A stretch of DNA of 64,000 bases. Origin: an uncultured Bacteroidales bacterium. GTDB taxonomy: Bacteria > Bacteroidota > Bacteroidia > Bacteroidales > UBA932. The stretch spans positions 146,744 through 210,743 of the forward strand of contig CAMZGD010000002.1 of the NCBI GenBank assembly GCA_947306365.1, read 5' to 3'. Made by a program: the position numbers and the translations under genes. The notes under the pieces were generated by a model that was not told the origin of the DNA, made no database searches, and saw only the letters and a list, made by a program, of their open reading frames with translations. Positions 44,194 to 52,335 of the stretch are shown piece by piece (within the stretch, counting starts at the first letter, position 1; each line of letters begins with the position of its first letter).

Positions 44194-45504
44194 TTACTTG
44201 AGCGCGTCGGCGAGTCCGTCCTTGGGAACGGCCTGCTGCTGTCCGGTGGCGAGGTCCTTGAGCGTGACGGTACCGGCGGCCATCTCCTGGTCGCCGACAA
44301 TGGCCAGGTAAGGGATGCCCTTGCGGTCGGCGTATTCGAACTGCTTCTTGAGTTTGGTGTTGTCTGGATAGATTTCGCAGGCGATGCCGCGTGCGCGCAG
44401 GGATGCGGCCACGGGAATCGTGTAGGCGGTTTCTTTCTCGCCCATGTTGGTGAAGAGCACCCTGGCGGCCGCGGCGGCGTCGTGCGGGAAGAGATCCAGG
44501 CCGCTTAGTACGTCGTAGATGCGGTCGGCGCCGAAGCTGATGCCCACGCCCGACATGTTCGGCAGGCCGAAAATGCCCGTGAGGTCGTCGTAGCGGCCGC
44601 CGCCGCAGATGCTGCCGATGGCGAAATCGAGCGCCTTGACTTCAAAAATGGCACCCGTGTAGTAATTGAGTCCGCGGGCGAGAGACAGGTCGAGTTCCAC
44701 CGGCTGGCCGATGCAGGCCCCGGCAATCAGGGAAAAGAGCGTATCCACTTCCTCGAGACCTTTCAGGCCGGTTTCGGAACCGGCGAGGAGTCCGCGCATC
44801 TTTCCGATTTTTTCGGCGGTGGTGCCGGAAAGCGTCAGCACCGGTTCGATGAGGGCGACGGCCTGTTCCGTGAGGCCTTTTTCGAAGAGCTCCTGCTTGA
44901 CGGCGTCAAGCCCGATCTTGTCGATCTTGTCGATGGCCACGGTGATGTCGACCAGCTTGTCCGGTTGTCCGGAGACCTCGGCCAGTCCGGCGAGGATCTT
45001 CCTGTTGTTGATCTTGATGCAGACCCGCACGCCCATCCTGCTGAACACGTCGTCCACGATCTGGACCAGTTCCAGTTCATTGAGCAGCGACTTGCTGCCG
45101 ATCACGTCGACGTCGCACTGGCAGAACTCGCGGTAACGGCCTTTCTGCGGCCGGTCGGCCCGCCAGACCGGCTGGATCTGGTAGCGCTTGAAGGGGAAGG
45201 AGAGTTCGTTCTGGTGCTGGACCACGAAACGGGCGAACGGTACGGTCAGGTCGTATCGTAGTCCCTTTTCAGGGGCCAGGGTCGCTTTTTCTCCGCTGTT
45301 CTGGATCCGGAACAGCAGCTTGTCGCCTTCTTCGCCGTATTTTCCCAGCAGCGTGCTGAGATTCTCCATCGACGGCGTTTCGATGCACTGGTATCCGTAT
45401 TGCCGGAAAACGCTGCGGACGGTTTGGAAAATATAGTTGCGGCCCGACATTTCGGAAGGTCCGAAATCCCGGGTTCCCTTGGGGATCGACGGTTTCTGTG
45501 CCAT
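44194..45504 (-). CDS. hisS: Histidyl-tRNA synthetase
   Basis: Charges tRNA-His. It has 436 residues, class II. Motif 2 is [29 protein letters not shown] and contains the conserved Arg. The HisA/HisB histidine motifs are [18 protein letters not shown] and [13 protein letters not shown]-terminal anticodon-binding domain follows. It has its own promoter at 45527-45558 and leads into the C69 peptidase gene. Confidence 0.97.
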   Translation of the reverse strand: MAQKPSIPKGTRDFGPSEMSGRNYIFQTVRSVFRQYGYQCIETPSMENLSTLLGKYGEEGDKLLFRIQNSGEKATLAPEKGLRYDLTVPFARFVVQHQNELSFPFKRYQIQPVWRADRPQKGRYREFCQCDVDVIGSKSLLNELELVQIVDDVFSRMGVRVCIKINNRKILAGLAEVSGQPDKLVDITVAIDKIDKIGLDAVKQELFEKGLTEQAVALIEPVLTLSGTTAEKIGKMRGLLAGSETGLKGLEEVDTLFSLIAGACIGQPVELDLSLARGLNYYTGAIFEVKALDFAIGSICGGGRYDDLTGIFGLPNMSGVGISFGADRIYDVLSGLDLFPHDAAAAARVLFTNMGEKETAYTIPVAASLRARGIACEIYPDNTKLKKQFEYADRKGIPYLAIVGDQEMAAGTVTLKDLATGQQQAVPKDGLADALK

Positions 45505-45526
45505 GATTATTTCAGCATTTTCCTTG

Positions 45527-45558
45527 CAAAGTTAACAAAAAACGATTTTTTTGTTCAA
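45527..45558 (-). promoter_or_regulatory. Promoter of hisS
   Basis: Minus strand TTG (45558-45556), 21 bases, TAACTTTG (45534-45527). Predicted start is about 15-20 bases before the ATG at 45504. It is back to back with the promoter of the small lipoprotein. Confidence 0.68.
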
Positions 45559-45583
45559 CATGTGCGGATTGTTACTACTTTTG
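45550..45583 (+). promoter_or_regulatory. Promoter of the small helical lipoprotein
   Basis: TTTG (45550-45553), 22 bases, TACTTTTG (45576-45583). The spacing is slightly long; the -7 box is an exact match. Confidence 0.55.
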
Positions 45584-45614
45584 CGTCACAAAATAACCTA
45601 AAACAAAAGTATAT

Positions 45615-45872
45615 ATGAAAAAGATTGCCCTTTTGACGATTGTCGCTTGCCTGGGCCTGTTCGCTGTTTCCTGCAAGAACCAGCCGAAGGAAGAGCCCAA
45701 GACTGCAGAGGAAGCGGTCCAGGAAGTGGTCGACCAGACTGTCGAGGTCTCCGAGGACGCCGCCAAGACCGTTGGTGATGCGCTCCAGGAAGCCGGCGAG
45801 GCTGTGAAAGACGCTGCGGAAGCCGTGAAGGACGCTGCAGAGAATGCTGCCGAGGAAATCAAGAAAAACTAA
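45615..45872 (+). CDS. Small helical lipoprotein
   Basis: It has 85 residues. The lipobox is FAVSC (residues 16-20). The mature 65 residues are almost pure amphipathic helix built from repeats of Ala, Glu, Lys and Val, such as EAVKDAAEAVKDAAENAAEE. It has its own promoter and a perfect terminator, so it is a single-gene unit and could be strongly expressed. The composition recalls Lpp-like or LEA-like helical proteins, but there is no clear homology. It probably coats or spaces the envelope (inference). Confidence 0.82.
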   Translation: MKKIALLTIVACLGLFAVSCKNQPKEEPKTAEEAVQEVVDQTVEVSEDAAKTVGDALQEAGEAVKDAAEAVKDAAENAAEEIKKN

Positions 45873-45888
45873 TTTTTCCCGGTATCAG

Positions 45889-45924
45889 AAAAACAGCGGT
45901 TGAATTCTTTCAACCGCTGTTTTT
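45889..45924. terminator. Bidirectional terminator
   Basis: AAAAACAGCGGTTGAA and TTCAACCGCTGTTTTT form a perfect 16-bp stem with a TTCT loop, between the small lipoprotein (+) and the DUF lipoprotein (-) stops. It serves both converging genes. Confidence 0.92.
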
Positions 45925-45925
45925 G

Positions 45926-46501
45926 TTAGTCCAGGTCGAAGATGATGGGCGGGGTCTCGAGGTCGAATCCCATTTCCGCAAGGGGCTTGAACACTTCGGG
46001 ATGCTTCTCCTTGAAGTACGAGTACCGTTGGTAAGTCACGGTTCCGATCTTGACGGTATTGTCGTCCGGGAAACTGATGTCCACCCCTTCGGCATATTCC
46101 CCGGTTCCCCGTCCCGAGCTGTTGGGTATCTCCAGGAACAGTTTCTTGTCTTTGATGTAGAACTGGAGGTACTTGCTGGTTGCGTGCATGTTGCCCAGCG
46201 ATTCGATGGAGATCGTGCAGTATCCCTTGCGTGCCTTGGAGAAGGACAGCATCTCATAGTAGCGGGTCTCCTGGTAGGTAATGTCGGGGACGTCCTTGTT
46301 GACGAAGGTCACGGAAATGTCGCCGTGGATGCCCAGGTCCCCGTCCCATCTGGCGGTGAACTGGGAATTCTCATAGCTGCCGGATGCGTGGACGGGCCAC
46401 CATTCGTCATACAGGTCTTTGGTCTGCCGCAGGTCGCTGCAGGAAAACAGTGCCGGCAGGGCGGCCAGCAGTACGATGAGGGAAAGGACGTTGTGCTTCA
46501 T
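45926..46501 (-). CDS. Hypothetical lipoprotein, beta-rich
   Basis: Unrecognised, 191 residues from the ATG at 46501. The lipobox is ALFSC. The remaining part alternates hydrophobic and polar residues and has several Tyr and Trp (DLYDEWWPVHASGSYENSQF), consistent with a beta-barrel-like or lipocalin-like fold. A TATATTTG box on the minus strand (46539-46532) lies about 30 bases before the ATG. It ends at the bidirectional terminator. Confidence 0.72.
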   Translation of the reverse strand: MKHNVLSLIVLLAALPALFSCSDLRQTKDLYDEWWPVHASGSYENSQFTARWDGDLGIHGDISVTFVNKDVPDITYQETRYYEMLSFSKARKGYCTISIESLGNMHATSKYLQFYIKDKKLFLEIPNSSGRGTGEYAEGVDISFPDDNTVKIGTVTYQRYSYFKEKHPEVFKPLAEMGFDLETPPIIFDLD

Positions 46502-46576
46502 GCTGGGTTTGCGTATCAAGGGTTTCTATTGCAAATATACAAAAAAAGGAGTAACTTTACAGAAATCCGATTTACC

Positions 46577-47740
46577 ATGCAGAATTTTGACTATCAGACA
46601 CCCACCCGCCTGATTTTCGGGAAGGGCGTCATCGAAAAACTTCCGGGCGTAATGGCGTCCGTCGGCAGGAAGGTCCTCCTGACCTATGGGGGCGGCAGCA
46701 TCAAGAAGATCGGCTTATACCAGAAAGTGCTGGAACTGCTGAAGGGGTTCGAGATCGTGGAACTCTCCGGCATCCAGCCCAATCCCAAATACGATCCCAG
46801 CGTGCTGGAAGGGGTGCGCCTGTGCAAGGCACACGGCATCGAAGTCATCCTCTCCGTGGGTGGCGGCAGCGTGCTGGACTGCTCCAAGGCCATCGCTGCG
46901 GGCGCCTGCTACGAAGGCGATCCCTGGGACCTGATTACCCGCAAGGTCAGGGCGAAGGCTGCGCTGCCCATCGTGGACATCCTTACACTGGCGGCTACCG
47001 GCAGTGAATATGACCAATATGGTGTGATTTCCCGCACCGAGACAAACGACAAGGTCAGTTATGGCGACCCGCTTGTCTATCCGCACACCTCGTTCCTGGA
47101 TCCGACCTACACCTTCTCCGTGTCGAAGAAACAGACGGCCGCCGGCATTGCCGATGCCATGAACCACACCATTGAGCAGTATTTTACCGAGGATACCACA
47201 CTTCTGAACGACGGCTTCTGCGAGTCCATGCTGCGCAGTCTGATGGTCAACGGCCGCAAGTGCCTGGACCATCCGGAAGACTATACGGCCCGGGCCGAGA
47301 TGATGCTTGCCTGCACGTATGGCTGCAACGGCATCCTGGCACTGGGCAACACGTACAGCGGCTGGCCCTGCCATGGTATCGAGCACGCCTTGAGCGCCTA
47401 CTACGACATCACGCACGGCGAGGGCCTTGCCATCATCACGCCCCGCTGGATGAACCATATCCTGAGCGAGCGTACGCTGGACCGTTTCGTCAAGTATGGC
47501 ATCAACGTTTTCGGCATCGACGCTTCGCTGGACAAGTGGGAGATTGCCCGCAAGGCCATCGATGCCACCTACGGTTTCTTCGAATCCATCGGCATCCCGA
47601 TGCACCTCCGCGAAGTGGGCATCGATGAAAGCCGCATCGGGGAGATGGCGCACCACATCGCCGTGAACGAAGGCCTTGAAAACGCCTATGTGCCCCTGTC
47701 GGAGAAAGATATCCACGAAATCTTGACGGCCAGCCTGTAA
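46577..47740 (+). CDS. Iron-type alcohol dehydrogenase (YqhD/BDH-like)
   Basis: NAD(P)H-dependent reductase of aldehydes, cytoplasmic. It has 387 residues from the ATG at 46577. The dinucleotide-binding loop is VGGGSVLDCSKAIAAG. Metal ligands are in ADAMNHTIEQY and GWPCHGIEHALSAYYDITHGEGLA (His residues), as in the BDH branch. A TAACTTTA box at 46552-46559 is a weak -7 candidate. The physiological substrate is unknown. The CPBP protease gene follows after 19 bases. Confidence 0.92.
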   Translation: MQNFDYQTPTRLIFGKGVIEKLPGVMASVGRKVLLTYGGGSIKKIGLYQKVLELLKGFEIVELSGIQPNPKYDPSVLEGVRLCKAHGIEVILSVGGGSVLDCSKAIAAGACYEGDPWDLITRKVRAKAALPIVDILTLAATGSEYDQYGVISRTETNDKVSYGDPLVYPHTSFLDPTYTFSVSKKQTAAGIADAMNHTIEQYFTEDTTLLNDGFCESMLRSLMVNGRKCLDHPEDYTARAEMMLACTYGCNGILALGNTYSGWPCHGIEHALSAYYDITHGEGLAIITPRWMNHILSERTLDRFVKYGINVFGIDASLDKWEIARKAIDATYGFFESIGIPMHLREVGIDESRIGEMAHHIAVNEGLENAYVPLSEKDIHEILTASL

Positions 47741-47759
47741 CGGCTGGACGGATGCTGCC

Positions 47760-48566
47760 ATGCACAAGGATACACCGCTCTGGAAGTGGGCCCTGTTGCT
47801 CATTCTGGCTATCATCCTGGGTTTCATCGGGATGCTGCTGCTGAAGGTATGGAATGATTCCGTGGACGGCATCGCCTTGCTGTTGTTGGGCCCCGCTGCC
47901 TGGCTTGCGGTCTATTATGGCGGGGTGCGGCTGATTGAACGGCGCCCTGCGAAAGACCTGCCCCTCCGGCGCCTGGCGCCCGACCTCGGGCTGGGTCTCC
48001 TGACCGGCATCCTGTTCATCAGTTGCGTGGTCGGCCTGATCGTGGCCTTCGGCTATGCGCATCTGGTGCCCCGGGAGGATACCTGGAAGGCGCAGCTGTT
48101 GTCTTTCTGTCTCTGCCTGGGGACGGCGGTCGGGGAGGAAGTCCTGTTCCGGGGCATCCTGTTCCGTTGGATCGATGAGCGGTGCGGGGTGATTCCGGCA
48201 CTTGTCGTGTCGGGCCTCGTCTTCGGTTTCCTGCATCTGGGGAATCCCGGCGCTACCGTATGGTCCAGCGTCGCCATTGCCATCGAGGCGGGACTGCTGC
48301 TGGGAGCGGCGTACAAGTGGTCCGGGACCCTTTGGCTCCCCATCGGCATCCACTGGTCGTGGAACTACGTGCAGGGCAGCATCTATGGGATCGCCGTTTC
48401 CGGCGGCAGCCGCCCGCATTCGCTGTTCGACACCGTGATGGAGGGCCCTGACCTGATTACCGGCGGTGCCTTCGGCGTGGAGGCTTCCGTCATTTCCGTG
48501 GTCCTGGGTGCAATCCTTTCCGCATTCTTCTTATATTTACGCTTCCGGAAGCGAAATTCGGATTAA
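47760..48566 (+). CDS. CPBP-family intramembrane glutamic endopeptidase
   Basis: It has 268 residues with about eight membrane helices. The ABI/CPBP signature is clear: VGEEVLFRGILFRWI holds the EExxxR catalytic pair, and FGFLHLGNPG and GIHWSWNY supply the later His residues. Such proteases cleave membrane proteins, with varied roles in envelope maturation and bacteriocin self-protection. The start is at 47760. It is followed by the ECF sigma operon after about 50 bases. Confidence 0.88.
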   Translation: MHKDTPLWKWALLLILAIILGFIGMLLLKVWNDSVDGIALLLLGPAAWLAVYYGGVRLIERRPAKDLPLRRLAPDLGLGLLTGILFISCVVGLIVAFGYAHLVPREDTWKAQLLSFCLCLGTAVGEEVLFRGILFRWIDERCGVIPALVVSGLVFGFLHLGNPGATVWSSVAIAIEAGLLLGAAYKWSGTLWLPIGIHWSWNYVQGSIYGIAVSGGSRPHSLFDTVMEGPDLITGGAFGVEASVISVVLGAILSAFFLYLRFRKRNSD

Positions 48567-48614
48567 CTTTCTCCTGGTTTCTGCTACCTTAATGTTGGAA
48601 GGCGACAGGCATTT

Positions 48615-49115
48615 ATGACTGAACAGGAATTCATAGCTCTTTCCGACAGGATCCGGGGCAAGCTGATCGGCTTGGCGCGGCGTTTCAACCGGGCTGCCGG
48701 ATGGTGCGGGGATGCGGAGGATGTCGTTCAGGATGCGCTGGTAACGCTCTGGCAGTTGTCGGAGAAAGACTATCCGATCCGGGATCCGGAGGCATTGGCC
48801 GTGAAGATTACGAAGACCCGTTGTGTGGAGAGTTATCGGAGACAGCACGTCCGGTATGTGCCGATTGCCGACCAGCCGCTTGCCGGCAGTCATCCCGCAA
48901 CCGCCGGTACGGAAAGGATGGATATCGAGACGGTCCGGAACTTCGTGCAAAGGGCGCTGAGTGACAGCCAGCGGAAACTGCTCGTCCTGCGGAATGAGGA
49001 CGGCCTGTCGCTCGATGAGATTGCGGCGGTCACCGGCCGGCCGAAGTCAAGTGTGAAGGTGGCCCTTTCCACGGCCAGGAAGTGTATGATGGAACAATTG
49101 AAAAGAATGAAATGA
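48615..49115 (+). CDS. ECF-type sigma-70 family factor
   Basis: It has 166 residues. Sigma region 2 lies at about 15-80 (GDAEDVVQDALVTLWQLSE) and region 4 at 110-160 with the recognition helix in GLSLDEIAAVTGRPKSSVKVALSTAR. There is no region 1.1 or region 3, typical of extracytoplasmic-function sigma factors. Its stop overlaps the next gene's start (ATGA), giving the classic sigma/anti-sigma arrangement. It should direct RNA polymerase to a small stress or surface regulon. Whether it is released by RseP is inference. Confidence 0.9.
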   Translation: MTEQEFIALSDRIRGKLIGLARRFNRAAGWCGDAEDVVQDALVTLWQLSEKDYPIRDPEALAVKITKTRCVESYRRQHVRYVPIADQPLAGSHPATAGTERMDIETVRNFVQRALSDSQRKLLVLRNEDGLSLDEIAAVTGRPKSSVKVALSTARKCMMEQLKRMK

Positions 49116-49648
49116 TCATGGAAAAAGAAATACGAAAAGCGTTGATTCAGCGGTATCTTGAAGCGGAGACCACGCCGGAGGAAGAGGCGGAGCTCCGTGA
49201 ATGGTACGCAACGCATCCGGCCGATGAGGATGAGCAGGCGTTCGCCCTGCTCATCGGGATGTACGCCCCTTGCGGGCACTGTCTGCCGGAAACGGATGAG
49301 GCCGAAGCGGAATTTGACCGGATGCTGGAGGCGGGCGAGCGGACGCGGCGTCGCAAGCTTGTCCGCTGGACGTCCCTGGCGGGCGCCGCGGTCGCCGCAG
49401 GCATCGCCCTTCTGCTCTGGCTCGTTCCGATGCGGAAGGAAAAGCCGTTGACGCCCATCCAGATTGCCGAGGGCATCGAGCAGATGATGCTGCTCGACAT
49501 CGGCGACATAGAATCCATCGTGGTCAAGCCCACCGATTCCTATGCCGTCCTGACCGCCCATCTGAAAGACGGAAACACTTGTTCCTATATTCTGAGATGC
49601 AATGACGACGACGGTACCACGACGCTCCTTGCATGCACAAACAAATAA
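49112..49648 (+). CDS. Membrane anti-sigma-like protein
   Basis: It has 178 residues from the ATG overlapping the sigma stop (49112); 49118 is an alternative. The N-terminal 80 residues are acidic-helical (RYLEAETTPEEEAELREWYA) and resemble the FecR-type N-terminal anti-sigma region. A membrane helix (AAVAAGIALLLWLVP, about 105-120) follows, then a short outside domain. The CGHC-type zinc motif of other anti-sigmas is present only as APCGHCLP, with no adjacent His cluster. It is predicted to hold the sigma factor at the membrane. Confidence 0.75.
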   Translation: MIMEKEIRKALIQRYLEAETTPEEEAELREWYATHPADEDEQAFALLIGMYAPCGHCLPETDEAEAEFDRMLEAGERTRRRKLVRWTSLAGAAVAAGIALLLWLVPMRKEKPLTPIQIAEGIEQMMLLDIGDIESIVVKPTDSYAVLTAHLKDGNTCSYILRCNDDDGTTTLLACTNK

Positions 49649-49663
49649 TAACATTGTATTGAC

Positions 49664-50545
49664 ATGAAGCAGTTATCCATTTTTATCTCCCTTTTGTTTG
49701 CCGTAGTTTGCTGTTATGGCCTGATTCGGGCAGTACCGTGCGCATCGGCACAAGACACCCTTGCCCACCAGCGCTATGTCATTGACAACAAGGTGGTTCA
49801 GCAGTTTGACGGATCGCAGCTCGAAGGCAAGAAGATTGTCTCATACCGGATCTCTACGATCAACGCTCCCTCGAAAGGCGTCATCTGGGTCCATGACATC
49901 CATACTGACGCCGCTGTCCAGTCGGGCGAGCCGATCTATGTCATCGACGGCAAAAAAGTTTCGAAACGAAAGTTCGAGAATTTGAGCCCTTCCCGTATCA
50001 AGAGCATGACTATCGTCAAGAATGGCAGTATCCCGGAGGTCAAGCAGTATCCCGGATGGGAGAACGGAGTCATCCTGGTTGAAACCAACTCCTATACGAC
50101 TGAGACCAACCTGTATGACGATATTACCGGAAGCGTCAGTGTTGTCTACCCGGACTCCAATCCCAGCACTTCTGCCCGAACGGTGAAGTCTGATGATAAA
50201 GTAGCCTACAGAGATATGTACGATTTTCTCCGCGGCAGGGTAGCCGGTGTTTTTGTAGATACCGACGGATCCATCAAAATACGCGGCCTAAATTCAATGA
50301 ACGCTTCCACCGAGCCGCTTATTCTCCTGGACGGCATGGTAATCTCCGACCTTAGTACCATCAACCCGCAAGATGTCTATTCGGTAAAAGTCCTCAAAGG
50401 CCCCGAAACCGCTATCTATGGGATAAGAGGCGCCAACGGTGTTATTTTGATTACGACCAAACTGGGCCAGCAGGCGAAGGAGCAGAAGGCCGCTGCAGAG
50501 CGGAAGGCCAGGCAAGACGCCAGGGCCGCCCGCAAGAAGCGTTAA
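49664..50545 (+). CDS. Stand-alone TonB plug-domain protein
   Basis: It has 293 residues with a signal peptide (to about CASAQ). Two plug-like units are visible. The first ends in SIPEVKQYPGWENGVILVET, and the second has the SusC-style motifs VFVDTDGSIKIRGLNS, PLILLDGMVI and AIYGIRGANGVILITTK. No barrel follows, so it cannot be a full receptor. As third gene of a sigma/anti-sigma-like operon, it may pass a surface signal to the anti-sigma factor or bind a partner barrel (inference). A palindromic terminator follows. Confidence 0.78.
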   Translation: MKQLSIFISLLFAVVCCYGLIRAVPCASAQDTLAHQRYVIDNKVVQQFDGSQLEGKKIVSYRISTINAPSKGVIWVHDIHTDAAVQSGEPIYVIDGKKVSKRKFENLSPSRIKSMTIVKNGSIPEVKQYPGWENGVILVETNSYTTETNLYDDITGSVSVVYPDSNPSTSARTVKSDDKVAYRDMYDFLRGRVAGVFVDTDGSIKIRGLNSMNASTEPLILLDGMVISDLSTINPQDVYSVKVLKGPETAIYGIRGANGVILITTKLGQQAKEQKAAAERKARQDARAARKKR

Positions 50546-50560
50546 TCCCGTATAGTCATG

Positions 50561-50602
50561 AAAACATCAGCGGAGCACCCGGGTGCTCCGCTGATGTTTT
50601 TT
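50561..50602 (+). terminator. Terminator of the sigma operon
   Basis: A perfect 32-bp palindrome (50565-50596, outer arms CATCAGCGGAGC and GCTCCGCTGATG) with AAAA before and TTTTTT after. It marks the end of the core block and the beginning of the accessory region. Confidence 0.92.
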
Positions 50603-50606
50603 AATG

Positions 50607-50636
50607 ATCTGTCCGATCAGTTCATTGGTCTTTTTT
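50607..50636 (-). pseudogene. Fragment of a DUF2812-gene 3' end
   Basis: Nearly identical to 53195-53224, the end of the DUF2812 gene; about 27 of 30 bases match. On the minus strand it reads KKTNELIGQI as that gene does. No start or domain remains. It is directly joined to repeat copy 1. Confidence 0.55.
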
Positions 50637-50718
50637 AGTAGACCAAACACTCCGAATCTCGAACCTGATGGAAGACCTGCTCAAACTAGATGAATTTGCT
50701 GAGAGTGTCAATAATTGA
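50608..50718 (+). pseudogene. Orphan gene tail, copy 1
   Basis: An open frame without a start ends LVDQTLRISNLMEDLLKLD and a few more residues before TGA at 50716-50718. It resembles the tails at 51710-51799 and 53081-53191. Probably the remnant of a lost gene. Confidence 0.4.
50636..50664 (+). repeat. 29-bp direct repeat, left copy
   Basis: Exact 29-base match with 51711-51739, both on the plus strand (begins TAGTAGACCAAAC, ends CGAATCTCGAAC). The pair encloses the fic gene with its promoter and terminator. Confidence 0.9.
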
Positions 50719-50725
50719 TGGAAAA

Positions 50726-50757
50726 CTTGCCGATATCGGCAAAAATTGCTATCTTTG
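50726..50757 (+). promoter_or_regulatory. fic promoter with operator palindrome
   Basis: TTG (50727-50729), 20 bases, TATCTTTG (50750-50757). The perfect palindrome TTGCCGATATCGGCAA (50727-50742) covers the -33 box, and a half-site TTGCCGATA repeats at 50778-50786 just before the ATG. Both are good sites for a repressor, most simply Fic's own HTH domain. Confidence 0.72.
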
Positions 50758-50789
50758 TGATGATTATAGGATAATAATTGCCGATAGCT

Positions 50790-51671
50790 ATGGAGCTAAT
50801 GACTGTGACTCAATATGCCGAAATGCACGGACTATCTGAAAGGACGGTCCGAAACTGGTGCAATGCCGGGAAGATGCAGGGCGCCTTTCTTGCTGGGAAG
50901 ACTTGGAACATCCCTGCCGACGCTCCGCTTCCCAGAAAGGGTAAGATGAAGGTCTCTCCGCTCTTGAAACGGCTTCTGGAAGAAAAGGATGGCAGGGTCA
51001 GCGGTGGCATTTATCACCGTACACAGATTGATTTGACATATAATTCAAATCATATCGAGGGGAGTCGCTTGACCCATGAACAGACCCGCTACATCTTCGA
51101 GACCAACACCATCGGCATAACCGATGACGCTATCAACGTCGACGACATCGTCGAAACGACAAACCACTTTCGCTGCATCGATCTCATAATCGACAGGGCG
51201 GAAGAACGGTTATCCGAGAGCTTTATCAAAGAACTACACCGAATCCTGAAGACGGGTACATCAGACAGTCGAAAAGAGTGGTTCAACGTTGGGGATTATA
51301 AGAAACTGCCCAACGAGGTGGGTGGCCGCGAAACTTGTCCACCAGAGCAGGTACACACTCGGATGAAAGCTCTCCTTTCTGAATACAACGCCAAGAAAGA
51401 TAAGACTTTGGTGGATATCATCGACCTGCATCAGCGTTTTGAATTAATCCATCCCTTCCAAGACGGGAACGGCCGTGTGGGGCGACTCATTATGTTCAAG
51501 GAATGCCTGGCAGGCAGAATTGTACCGTTCATCATTACTGAAGAGTTGAAATGGTTCTATTATCGCGGGCTCAGCGAATGGGGACACATCAACGGCTATC
51601 TTACCGATACTTGCCTTACCGCCCAGGACAACTATAAAGCGTTGCTGGATTATTTCAAAATAAAGTACTAA
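50790..51671 (+). CDS. Fic-domain AMPylator with N-terminal HTH, self-inhibited class
   Basis: It has 293 residues from the ATG at 50790. Residues 3-45 form an excisionase/MerR-like helix-turn-helix (YAEMHGLSERTVRNWCNAGK). The Fic core has the active loop HPFQDGNGRVGRL from residue 221. A helix with the inhibitory SNHIEG (residues 86-91, Glu90) lies N-terminal, which places it with class II Fic enzymes. These transfer AMP to protein targets and are held off by that Glu. The gene stands alone with an operator-like promoter and direct repeats on either side. Antitoxin-like partner: none seen. Confidence 0.92.
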   Translation: MELMTVTQYAEMHGLSERTVRNWCNAGKMQGAFLAGKTWNIPADAPLPRKGKMKVSPLLKRLLEEKDGRVSGGIYHRTQIDLTYNSNHIEGSRLTHEQTRYIFETNTIGITDDAINVDDIVETTNHFRCIDLIIDRAEERLSESFIKELHRILKTGTSDSRKEWFNVGDYKKLPNEVGGRETCPPEQVHTRMKALLSEYNAKKDKTLVDIIDLHQRFELIHPFQDGNGRVGRLIMFKECLAGRIVPFIITEELKWFYYRGLSEWGHINGYLTDTCLTAQDNYKALLDYFKIKY

Positions 51672-51677
51672 TATGCG

Positions 51678-51706
51678 AAAAACCAGCCGGTCTGGCTGGT
51701 TTTTCT
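51678..51706 (+). terminator. Terminator of fic
   Basis: AAAAACCAGCC and GGCTGGTTTTT pair across a GGTCT loop just after the fic stop. Confidence 0.88.
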
Positions 51707-51709
51707 AGC

Positions 51710-51799
51710 GTAGTAGACCAAACACTCCGAATCTCGAACATCGCGTTCATCGAGGGGCTGCTCCAGATACAAGCCTTCATCGATAGGCTTGACCGATAA
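51710..51799 (+). pseudogene. Orphan gene tail, copy 2
   Basis: An open frame without a start reads VVDQTLRISNIAFIEGLLQ and on to TAA at 51797-51799. Its first bases are the right 29-bp repeat. Related to copies 1 and 3. Confidence 0.4.
51711..51739 (+). repeat. 29-bp direct repeat, right copy
   Basis: Exact match to 50636-50664, 1,075 bases downstream. Recombination between the two would remove fic as one unit and leave one repeat. Confidence 0.9.
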
Positions 51800-51807
51800 A
51801 TTTGGAT

Positions 51808-52332
51808 TTAATCCTCCACTAACGCTTCGATAGCTCGCTCAAAGCCGTCATCAATCAATACGACTTGCTCTCCGGCCTGGACAAAACCTTCCAGAAACCG
51901 ATTGTTGTCTTCTTTCAGACCGGACAAGGAGCATTTAGAATCATCCAGACGGGATTCTATGGTTGAACCATGTCCCGTGATCTCCTGGAAATGTTCATCA
52001 ATGTAGCGGTCCGTCATAGCAAGGCAGATGAACCGAATATAAAAAAGATACTTTTCTTCAAAGTCTTTCCGCCAGTCAAACGGAACATAGCAGCCTTCTA
52101 CGATTAGATTCTGGCGGTTCTCTATGGCCGTCTTTATCATCTCCCGAATAATGGGCCAAAGATACTCCGTGAGAGCGTCATCATCCAGCGGCGTAAGACT
52201 GGTGTTCCCACTGCGGATAAGCCCCATCTTTAAGTGATCAATAGAGAAGGATGGATACTTGTTTTTTTCAAGCATCCGCTGCGCCAGAAGCGTCTTTCCC
52301 GTGTGGGATGCGCCTGTTATCAAAATAATCAC
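51808..52332 (-). CDS. P-loop kinase-like protein
   Basis: It has 174 residues. The Walker A loop is GASHTGKT at about residues 7-14, and the helix and strand order suit a small nucleotide/metabolite kinase of the AAA_33 or adenylate-kinase-like class. The substrate is unknown. The start is GTG at 52332; the acetyltransferase gene lies just upstream with a gap of three bases, so they are coupled. Base composition is AT-richer than the core genes, with more ATA and AGA codons, suggesting transfer. Confidence 0.75.
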   Translation of the reverse strand: MIILITGASHTGKTLLAQRMLEKNKYPSFSIDHLKMGLIRSGNTSLTPLDDDALTEYLWPIIREMIKTAIENRQNLIVEGCYVPFDWRKDFEEKYLFYIRFICLAMTDRYIDEHFQEITGHGSTIESRLDDSKCSLSGLKEDNNRFLEGFVQAGEQVVLIDDGFERAIEALVED

Positions 52333-52335
52333 ACC

